From Mycolicibacterium parafortuitum (lineage in GTDB: Bacteria > Actinomycetota > Actinomycetes > Mycobacteriales > Mycobacteriaceae), in assembly GCF_010725485.1 (NCBI RefSeq), contig NZ_AP022598.1, forward strand, positions 1,550,001 through 1,614,000: a DNA stretch of 64,000 nucleotides. Direction: 5' to 3'. Each line of letters opens with the position of its first letter. Within the stretch, counting starts at the first letter, position 1. Below are positions 31,912-38,734 of this stretch, in pieces. The translations under genes and the position numbers were made by a program. The notes beneath the pieces were generated by a model, which worked only from the letters and a program-made list of their open reading frames with translations, did not search any database and was not told the origin of the DNA.

Positions 31912-33372
31912 TCAGGCTGCAGAGCCTTTCGGTGGTGCGGGTCCGCCGGGTTCGCCGGGGTTGTCGGGGTCGGCGGGTTCAGCCGCGGCGCTGTCGTTTT
32001 CGGGTTCCTCGGGTGGGCGCAGGAGTCGTTCGGGGCGGTGGTAGGTGTTGACGCGGGTTTGTCCGGTGTCGAGGTGTTCGGGTGGGATCCATTCGACTTC
32101 GCCGCGGGTGTTGATGCGGGTGGTCCAGGCGGTGGGGTCGTCGGGGTTGACGCTGCGGTTGTCGGGTCCGCAGGCCAGGCCGAGGTCGTTGATGTTGGTG
32201 TTTCCGCCGCGGGCCCAGTCGGTGACGACGTGGTGGACTTGGCTGCCGTAGGCGCCGATGGTGCAGCATGGTTTGGTGCAGCCGCCGTCGCGGGCGATCA
32301 ACATGATCCGCTGCTCAGGTGACGCGATGCGTTTGGTGCGGAACAAATCCAGAGCTGCCCCGGTGGCTTTGTCGAACACCGCCAAGTAGTTATTGGCATG
32401 CCCGCCCATCCGGATCACATCCTTGATCGGCATCCTGGTGCCGCCGCCGGTGACGCCGATCCCGGCGCGGGATTCGAGGTCTTGCAGCGTGGTGCGGATG
32501 ATGATCGACACCGGCAGCCCGTTGAGTGTGCCCAACTCGCCGCTCATCAACGCGATGCGTCCGACGGCGATCAACGCATCATGCTGGCGCTGGGCCAGGC
32601 TGCGAGAGTCGTTGTCGATCTGGGTTTGTGACGGTGTGCCCGAGGTGCAGGGTTCTGGGTCGGCGGGGTTGCACATGCCGGGGGCGGCGTATTTGGCGAA
32701 GATCCATTCCAGTACCGCCCAGGCTTCGGGTGTCAAGGTTGCGGTGAGGTCGATCATCCCGTCGGGGCGCTGCTGGTGTTTGGTGACCCCGCGCTGGCGG
32801 GCGCGTTCGGTGTCGTCGGGTTCGGGGCCGTCCTGATCCAGCAGGAACAGGATCAGTTCGGCGGCGTCCTTCAGCTCTTTGGGTCCGGCGCCGACGGCGG
32901 TGCGGACCAGGTCGACTTCGAATTGTTCGCGGGTGGGGGCGTCGACCCTGGACGGGAGTTTGGCCACGGATTTGCGGATGACCTCGACGTGTTCGGGGTT
33001 GATCAGTCCGCGTTCTTGGGCGATCGCGGTGGCCGGCAGCAGCGGCGGTAGCGCCGGTCCGGTCACCGAGGGGCGCGGCGCCAACAGGCAAGCCTCGGTC
33101 AGGCGCCGATTGGCGTCACTGACCGATAGCCGCCACCGGATCCGCAGCACGTCTTTCCAGGATTTGGCGCCCATCTCGCGGGCGGTGGTCTCGGTCTGAA
33201 GCCGCGCCAGCAGCCGATGACCGAGCCCGGGCAGTTGGCAGCTCAGACTCTCCAACTCGTCGAGGGCTTCGAGGAGTTCGTCGCGGGTCAGTAGCTCCAG
33301 ATCGCAGGCCGCCACGGTGTCGAAGGCGGCGCGCAGCGCGCTGACCGCGTCCTGCAGGCCCGTCCTCGACAT
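31912..33372 (-). CDS. DUF222 / 13E12-repeat protein with C-terminal HNH domain
   Basis: 486 residues. The DUF222 region (about 1-330) contains ELLTRDELLEALDELESL, then RLLARLQTETTAREMGAKSW. The HNH nuclease-like domain has CTKPCC, HHVVTDWARGGNTNINDLGL and ACGPDNRSVN. A Pro/Asp/Glu-rich tail ends the protein. The family is multicopy in mycobacteria. ATG 33372 was chosen because a TATGTT -10 lies 6 nt before it (leaderless), with the LexA box across the -10; ATG 33387 lies inside that box. The gene is convergent with the SDR at 31884. Confidence 0.85.
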   Translation of the reverse strand: MSRTGLQDAVSALRAAFDTVAACDLELLTRDELLEALDELESLSCQLPGLGHRLLARLQTETTAREMGAKSWKDVLRIRWRLSVSDANRRLTEACLLAPRPSVTGPALPPLLPATAIAQERGLINPEHVEVIRKSVAKLPSRVDAPTREQFEVDLVRTAVGAGPKELKDAAELILFLLDQDGPEPDDTERARQRGVTKHQQRPDGMIDLTATLTPEAWAVLEWIFAKYAAPGMCNPADPEPCTSGTPSQTQIDNDSRSLAQRQHDALIAVGRIALMSGELGTLNGLPVSIIIRTTLQDLESRAGIGVTGGGTRMPIKDVIRMGGHANNYLAVFDKATGAALDLFRTKRIASPEQRIMLIARDGGCTKPCCTIGAYGSQVHHVVTDWARGGNTNINDLGLACGPDNRSVNPDDPTAWTTRINTRGEVEWIPPEHLDTGQTRVNTYHRPERLLRPPEEPENDSAAAEPADPDNPGEPGGPAPPKGSAA

Positions 33373-33375
33373 GGT

Positions 33376-33391
33376 TCGAACATACATTCGA
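33376..33391 (-). promoter_or_regulatory. LexA (SOS) box over the DUF222/HNH promoter
   Basis: TCGAAC-ATAC-ATTCGA at 33376-33391 matches the mycobacterial SOS box TCGAAC-N4-GTTCGA at 11 of 12 fixed positions. It covers the probable -10 element (TATGTT, 33384-33379 on the minus strand) immediately upstream of the start, the ideal place for repression. Some 13E12-family genes of M. tuberculosis are reported members of the LexA regulon. Confidence 0.7.
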
Positions 33392-33566
33392 CCACCGACA
33401 AGTTTCGGGCCCGAAACTCGCCAACAAGTTCAGACTCGGCGCCGCGCCGGCGAGCGCCGTCGGTCCCACAGACGAGCCTTCGTTTCACGAACCACGGTTC
33501 ACATGACTGGCGCTGTGCGATACCTTCATGAATCAGTGCCCTCAATGAGTGAGATGGGATTCCTGC

Positions 33567-34955
33567 ATGACCGTGACCGGCGAGCGCCCCGAAATCCTGC
33601 TCGAGGATGTCGACTTCAACCGGCGTGACCATCCCGATCGGCCGCTGAGGCCCATCCCGCCCGGACGTGACCAGTTCGCCCCGCAATGGCGGCATATGCG
33701 TGAGGTCATGTTCGGTGAGTGGATCGACATTGACAAAGAGGTCGAGCCCAGCGAACTGACCCGCCTGCGCGACGATTACTTCTGGCAGCGTGACGAACTG
33801 ATGATCGGTGTCGTCGACGCGTTCGAGCGGATCGGCCACGAGCAGGGCCGCGCGTTGTTCGAACAGGCGCTGACACAGGGAATCGACACCCTCGAGGATC
33901 CGCCGCAGGAGTTCGTCGACCTGTTCGCCCATCTCGACAACCTGCCCGAGCAATTCGATCTCGTCGCCGCCGAACGCGGTCGGATGCTGGCAATGTCGAG
34001 CACGATGGCAGCCACCACGATCATCCGGGGATGGGCGCTGTACGAGACCGCGATGACCGGCGACATCTCCGCCGCGACCGGCGCCACCGGACGGTTCGCC
34101 GACGACGGTCCGCGCCGCAACATCGAAACCGCTCGGGTGTTCGCCGAGTTCACTCTGCCCGACATCTTCGACCGGCAGTCCGAGGCGTTCCAGGACGTGG
34201 TGCGGGTGCGGTTGATGCATGCACTGGCCAGTCGGGGTCTGCGACGGAAGTGGGGTGATGCCCTCTATCTGAAGTTCGGCGAGCCCATTCCGGTCACGTC
34301 GCTGCTCGGGTTCGGCAGCGGCATGCTCCTCGGTCGTCTGGTCGACCACGCCTTCGGTCGCAAGCTGACCAGGCAGCAGCTCGAGGATCTCGCGGAATAC
34401 TCGTCGTTCTCCGGACAACTGTGGGGGGCGCCGGAGCGGCTGCGCTCCGCCGACGGTGTCGAACTGATCAAGTCGTTGAACTACGTACTCGCCAGGGGAG
34501 GCAATCCGTCTCCGTGGCGCGCCGAACTCGTCGACGCCATCGCCAGCCGCGAACACCTCGAGCTCCTGACCGATGCCCTTCCGTCGTGGGTGAGAAGCGT
34601 GGTGGCGCGCTACTCCGACCAGATCACCGCAACCGTCGCGATGGCCTCGGCCGGAGTCGTGTTCGGCTATGAGCAGATCGACGCGATGGTGGCCGACACC
34701 CGCTTCGAAAGACTGGGCTATGACTTCGAGCGCAGGGTGCGCGACTTCACGCGGTTCACCAGACTGAACGTCGGCATCGCACGGGTTGCCGACCGCCTGC
34801 CGTTCTCGAATCCGATCCGCGAGCACCGCAAGAGGACCGGCGCGGCCGCCCGGGAACGGATCGCGATGCTGAACAAGATCGCCGCTGGCCGGCAGATTCC
34901 GCTGACCTACACCCACCACGACAGCTCGACATCGGGGCAGGGTTTCACCGGTTAG
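33567..34955 (+). CDS. MpaB-like oxygenase (DUF2236 family)
   Basis: 462 residues, soluble, no signal peptide. Segments FERIGHEQGRALFEQALTQG, MAATTIIRGWALYETAMTGD, RRNIETARVFAEFTLPD and VRVRLMHALASRGL match the ER-bound oxygenase/MpaB-type (DUF2236) family, related to latex-clearing protein, a heme-containing rubber oxygenase. It may be a heme oxygenase, but the ligand is not certain from sequence. ATG 33567 (MTVTGERPE) was chosen; the upstream in-frame codons are not conserved-looking. The 3' end overlaps the convergent surE gene by 11 nt. Confidence 0.78.
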   Translation: MTVTGERPEILLEDVDFNRRDHPDRPLRPIPPGRDQFAPQWRHMREVMFGEWIDIDKEVEPSELTRLRDDYFWQRDELMIGVVDAFERIGHEQGRALFEQALTQGIDTLEDPPQEFVDLFAHLDNLPEQFDLVAAERGRMLAMSSTMAATTIIRGWALYETAMTGDISAATGATGRFADDGPRRNIETARVFAEFTLPDIFDRQSEAFQDVVRVRLMHALASRGLRRKWGDALYLKFGEPIPVTSLLGFGSGMLLGRLVDHAFGRKLTRQQLEDLAEYSSFSGQLWGAPERLRSADGVELIKSLNYVLARGGNPSPWRAELVDAIASREHLELLTDALPSWVRSVVARYSDQITATVAMASAGVVFGYEQIDAMVADTRFERLGYDFERRVRDFTRFTRLNVGIARVADRLPFSNPIREHRKRTGAAARERIAMLNKIAAGRQIPLTYTHHDSSTSGQGFTG

Positions 34956-35721
34956 CGTTCTGCGCCAACCAATCTCGCACCAGGTCGCCGTCATCTGCCT
35001 CGACGGACCGCAGTTCGGTCAGCGTCGGGTGTCCGGCGTCGAGCAGCGCGCTGTCGGTGTCCTGGCCTGGCCGCTCTTCTGACTCCACCTCGGTCAGGCG
35101 CACGCCGCCGTCCCGGACCTCTTCGACGCGCGTCTGCACCGCCCCGCCGCGGGCGAGGCGTGCGTGGCGCAGCGGACCCAGCTCCGATGCGGGCCGGTCC
35201 GGGACGTTGAGCGACAGCACCGTCCCGTCGGGGGAAGCGAACAGCAACTCCAGGACCGGGGCGAGCAGGCCCGCGGCGGTGTCCCAATGCCGTGCGCCGT
35301 CTGGACGCAGCGCGACGTCGAGGGACACCGCCAGCGCGCGGGTGTCACTGATCTTGGCGGTGAGTGCGGCGCCCACGGTTCCCGAGTGCAGCACCGCCCG
35401 GCCGACGTTGGCGCCGTGGTTGATTCCGGACAGCACGACATCCGGCCGCGGGTCGAACCAGCCGTTGAGCGCGGCCGCGACGATGTGCCCCGGCTGGGCG
35501 TGAACGGCCCACGCCTGCACGTCGAGGTCGGGGAGTTGACGGGGTTCGACCACGGTGCGGCCGTCGTGCCGGACCGCGCTGAGCGCGGCGCTCGCACCAC
35601 TGGCTTGTTCCACCGGCGCGGCCACGATCACGTCGAGACCGGCTTTCACCGCGGCACTCGCCAACGCGTGCAAACCGGCGGAGTCGATTCCGTCGTCGTT
35701 GGTCACCAGTGCGAGCGGCAC
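34945..35721 (-). CDS. surE: 5'/3'-nucleotidase SurE
   Basis: 258 residues. LALVTNDDGIDSAGLHAL at the N-terminus carries the metal-binding Asp-Asp pair. VAAPVEQASGAS and VVLSGINHGANVGRAVLHSGTVGAALTA contain the conserved Ser and Asn metal ligands. SurE hydrolyses nucleoside monophosphates, with survival roles in stationary phase. The start GTG 35721 has a perfect AAGGAGG 4 nt upstream, so the longer frame to 35832 is rejected. It is followed on the other strand by an overlapping MpaB-type gene, and preceded by a PfkB kinase gene 16 bp upstream, probably co-transcribed. Confidence 0.92.
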   Translation of the reverse strand: MPLALVTNDDGIDSAGLHALASAAVKAGLDVIVAAPVEQASGASAALSAVRHDGRTVVEPRQLPDLDVQAWAVHAQPGHIVAAALNGWFDPRPDVVLSGINHGANVGRAVLHSGTVGAALTAKISDTRALAVSLDVALRPDGARHWDTAAGLLAPVLELLFASPDGTVLSLNVPDRPASELGPLRHARLARGGAVQTRVEEVRDGGVRLTEVESEERPGQDTDSALLDAGHPTLTELRSVEADDGDLVRDWLAQNANR

Positions 35722-35737
35722 GCGGCCTCCTTCTGCG

Positions 35738-36700
35738 TCATGTCCATTCGCGGAGTTCCACCCGTTCGGCCAGGGTTTCGACGGCCCGCGCGCCGCCGGT
35801 GCCCAGCCCGTGCCGCACCACGTTGAGCGCACCGCACGCGGCGCCGATCTGGAGCGCCTCGCGCACCGGCCGACCCAGAGCCAGCGCTGAGACGATGCCC
35901 GCGGTCATCGAGTCCCCGGCTCCCGCGGAGTCGGCGGGTTCGAGTGTGGGCATGCAGATCTCGACGATGTCGCCGTCGTCGATCAGGGCCAGCGCCGGGG
36001 CGGACCCGGCCCGCGACACGACGATGGTGCCGGCGCCGTCGTCGCGCATCGAGCGCATCGCGGTGACGAGATCCTTCGCGTCGTCGGATTTCGCTCGGCC
36101 GTCGTCGAGCAGTTCCTCGTGGCTGACCTTGACCAGGCTGGGCTCGCCGGCGAGCACCGCTTCGAGCCTGTCCCCGGACAGGTCGGCGGCCACCGCGCAA
36201 CCGTTGGCGCCGAGGTCGGTGGTCAACCGCCGGTAGAGGTCGGCGGGCACCACGTCGTCCTCCTGCGGGCCGGACAGCAACACCCGTCCGTTGGTCAGCC
36301 CCTCGGTCAGGGTGAGCTCGTAGAGGGAGTCCAGTTCGTGACGATCGAGTGGGGTGCCGGCGGCTTCGGCCACGACGTCGCGGTCCCCGGAGCGGCGGTC
36401 GTGCACATACGAGCCGTTGCGGGCGCTGACCGGAACCGATTTCACCGAGACGCCCTCGATCGGCAGCAGATGCCCGAGAACGTCACCGGTTTCCCCGCCG
36501 AGGGCCACGCACAACACCACCGGCACGCCGAGGGACGACATCATGCGTGACTGCCAGACGCCCTGGCCCCCGGCGTGGACGTGGATGTCGGGGGCACCGG
36601 AGCGGTCTTCGACCGTGACGGTCAGTACGGGTAGCGGCGCGAAGATGACGACGGGCTGGGGCTCATCCGGGGTGTCGGCGCGGGATTTCTTGTCAGCCAT
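35738..36700 (-). CDS. PfkB-family carbohydrate kinase
   Basis: 320 residues. HAGGQGVWQSRMMSSLG near 43-59 is the sugar-binding region and ADSAGAGDSMTAGIVSAL near 265 carries the catalytic Asp and anion hole of ribokinase-like enzymes. The FAPLPVLTVTVEDRSG start resembles 1-phosphofructokinase and tagatose-6-phosphate kinase (LacC/FruK) members more than ribokinase. The substrate is unknown. ATG 36700 (MADKKSRAD) starts before the domain; an upstream in-frame start at 36733 has no support. The surE gene follows on the same strand. Confidence 0.85.
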   Translation of the reverse strand: MADKKSRADTPDEPQPVVIFAPLPVLTVTVEDRSGAPDIHVHAGGQGVWQSRMMSSLGVPVVLCVALGGETGDVLGHLLPIEGVSVKSVPVSARNGSYVHDRRSGDRDVVAEAAGTPLDRHELDSLYELTLTEGLTNGRVLLSGPQEDDVVPADLYRRLTTDLGANGCAVAADLSGDRLEAVLAGEPSLVKVSHEELLDDGRAKSDDAKDLVTAMRSMRDDGAGTIVVSRAGSAPALALIDDGDIVEICMPTLEPADSAGAGDSMTAGIVSALALGRPVREALQIGAACGALNVVRHGLGTGGARAVETLAERVELREWT

Positions 36701-36757
36701 GGGCACCGGGATACCCACCCGGGCCGGGACCACCCACCCGGTGTCAGCGCGAAGGCG

Positions 36758-37531
36758 TCACTGGTGGAAGTTCCACTGCCCGCAGTCCTGGGCCAGCACG
36801 TCGTTGACGTCGACCCTGACGCCGCCGATGAGCGGCCCCGGGTTCGAGGCGGTGTCGATGATGCGCTGGTACAGCACCGCGGCGGGGTAGATCTGACCGT
36901 TGGACCACGACCGGGTCTGCCATGCCCACACGTGCCCGGGGGTGCGGGAGTTGCCGATGACGCGGTCGGCGGCCGCCCACTGACAGGGCCGGATCCCGGC
37001 GTAGATCCCGGTGCGCTGGGCGCCGAGCACCGAGTTGATGCCCCGGAACCACGGGAGCGCCAGGTCGTTCCAGGTCTGCCGGTCGATGTCGTCGTCGACG
37101 GAGAAGAAGATCGGTGCGTTGCGCGCACCCCCCGCCGCGGTGTGCAACTGCCATGCGGTCTTGGCGTCCGCGACGCCGCCGGCGTATCCGCGGGTGAAGT
37201 CCGACGGAGCCGTCCCGCCGGGCTTGCCGTACTGGTAGTTGCTGACGATCACCAGCCCGGCCTTGGTCAGCGACTCGGCGTAGGGCCGCGTGATCGGTTT
37301 CGCACCGAAGTTCGACCCCGGCCGGGACAACGACACGTAGTTGATCACCCCGGCGTGGCCGGCGGCCCGGATCGCGTCGGCGGGGATCTGGGCCGCGGCG
37401 AAGTCGATCAGGGTGGGCGCGGCGGCTCGCGCGTGCGGAGCGCCGGCCGCGGCAGCACCGACGCCGGCCATCGCCGCCGACGCGGCGGCCGCGTACCGCA
37501 GGGCGTCGCGACGAGAAACCGAATGCTCCAC
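36758..37531 (-). CDS. DUF1906 (glycoside-hydrolase-like) Tat-exported protein, Rv2525c-like
   Basis: 257 residues. A twin-arginine signal (SRRDALRYAAAASAAMAG) ends near residue 36. The mature domain TLIDFAAAQIPADAIRAAGH, then NYVSLSRPG, IVSNYQYGKPGG, IFFSVDDDID and WAWQTRSWSNG is the DUF1906 TIM-barrel, resembling GH25 lysozymes. The M. tuberculosis homologue Rv2525c is exported by Tat and affects cell-wall-related phenotypes; enzymatic activity is not established. The GTG start is 8 bp from a 26-bp palindrome that lies between it and the lppW-like gene, both on the minus strand. Confidence 0.88.
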   Translation of the reverse strand: MEHSVSRRDALRYAAAASAAMAGVGAAAAGAPHARAAAPTLIDFAAAQIPADAIRAAGHAGVINYVSLSRPGSNFGAKPITRPYAESLTKAGLVIVSNYQYGKPGGTAPSDFTRGYAGGVADAKTAWQLHTAAGGARNAPIFFSVDDDIDRQTWNDLALPWFRGINSVLGAQRTGIYAGIRPCQWAAADRVIGNSRTPGHVWAWQTRSWSNGQIYPAAVLYQRIIDTASNPGPLIGGVRVDVNDVLAQDCGQWNFHQ

Positions 37532-37539
37532 GGCGCGGA

Positions 37540-37565
37540 TGTTAACAACGGGACGGTTGTTAACA
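37540..37565. promoter_or_regulatory. 26-bp palindrome upstream of the DUF1906 gene
   Basis: TGTTAACAAC (37540-37549) and GTTGTTAACA (37556-37565) are perfect inverted arms with a 6-bp centre. It sits 8 bp upstream of the DUF1906 start and 25 bp after the lppW stop. It is AT-richer than surrounding DNA and more like a protein-binding site than a terminator, since no U-run follows. Confidence 0.5.
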
Positions 37566-37590
37566 GCTGTGCCTCGCCGGGCCGTACGGG

Positions 37591-38511
37591 CTAGATTTTT
37601 CCGCCCGGGAACATCGTCTCGACGGCCTGGGTGATGTTCGCGCGGGCCGCGGCCTCACCCGTCGGATCCAGGGAACCGATCGCCATCACGTAGCGCCGGT
37701 CGGCGCCGATCACGCCGGTGGACACGTGCAGCTGGTTGCCGCCGTTCCAGCAGCAGAACCAGCCCTGCTTGACCGCGACGGGCTCGGCGTAGAGGCCCTC
37801 GGGGATCCCGAAGCGCTGCGGGTAGCCGTCGGTGCCGGTCGGGGTGGAGCGTGCGAGGTTGTCCATGATGATGTCGGCCTGCTCGCGGGGCAGTCCGCCG
37901 GCGCCGGTCAACAGCATGTCGTAGTAGCGGACGAGGTCGGCAGCGGTGCTCTCGGTGACGTCCCAGTGCCCGTTCCAGGGAGCGGTCGTCCCGGTCAGGC
38001 CGTACCGGGCGACGATCCGCGAGATCACCGCATTGCCGCCGTTGCGGTCCCAGAACATCTGTGCGGCACTGTCATCCGAGGAGCGCAGCATGACGTCGAG
38101 CGATTGCCGGTCGGCGGCGGACAACGTGGTCTTGCCTTCGGCCTCCTGCAGCAGCAGGTCGTCGGCGATGAACAGCTTCACCACGGATGCGATCGGGAAC
38201 TGCGCGCCGCCCCCGCCGGCGACGGTCTGTCCGGTGGTGCGATCCAGGATCACGGTCTCGATGGCGGCACCGGACTCGGCCGCGGCGGCGGTCGCCTGGC
38301 GCACACGGGCCTCGAGGCCGTCGAAGGATCCTGCCCGCTGCACGGGGGGGGCCGCGGGCTGCGGGGCCGTTGCGACCGCGGGCGGCGCTTGAGGGGCGTC
38401 CTCGACGGCAGGCGGGTTGCCGCCGGCGTGCGCCTCGCAACCGGCGACGAGCAGAGCCGCGCACACGACCGCCGTCCCGGTGATCGTTCGATTCAGTAGC
38501 CGCCGACGCAT
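37591..38511 (-). CDS. lppW: LppW-like lipoprotein with class A beta-lactamase fold
   Basis: 306 residues. Signal peptide with lipobox LLVAGC (Cys25), a Pro/Ala-rich linker to about 60, then a beta-lactamase-like domain. The Ser-x-x-Lys motif is SVVK in FPIASVVKLF, the second motif is Ser-Asp-Asp (RSSDDSA) where class A enzymes have SDN, and the third is KQG in AVKQGWFCCW where KTG is usual. These changes suggest a non-lactamase serine hydrolase or a pseudoenzyme. The blocks YGLTGTTAPWNGHW and STPTGTDGYPQRFGIPEGLY closely follow M. tuberculosis LppW (Rv2905). GAAGGAGA precedes the ATG by 5 nt. Confidence 0.85.
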   Translation of the reverse strand: MRRRLLNRTITGTAVVCAALLVAGCEAHAGGNPPAVEDAPQAPPAVATAPQPAAPPVQRAGSFDGLEARVRQATAAAAESGAAIETVILDRTTGQTVAGGGGAQFPIASVVKLFIADDLLLQEAEGKTTLSAADRQSLDVMLRSSDDSAAQMFWDRNGGNAVISRIVARYGLTGTTAPWNGHWDVTESTAADLVRYYDMLLTGAGGLPREQADIIMDNLARSTPTGTDGYPQRFGIPEGLYAEPVAVKQGWFCCWNGGNQLHVSTGVIGADRRYVMAIGSLDPTGEAAARANITQAVETMFPGGKI

Positions 38512-38734
38512 GACTCTCCTTCAGGTAGCCGAACCCCCGAAAGCGGGTCCACGCTGCGCCCACCGGTTACCCAGCCTAACCGTCGGCAACCCCCGGGTTC
38601 CACGGCGGAGCGCGGTCGCCAGGGGTCGGTCCTCGATGAACACGACGTTCTGTCCGAGGAGGGACAGCTCAAGATGGGGGATGACAGCTCCTCCGGAATC
38701 CGCGACAACGCAGAGGGTGGGGTCGTCGTACACA

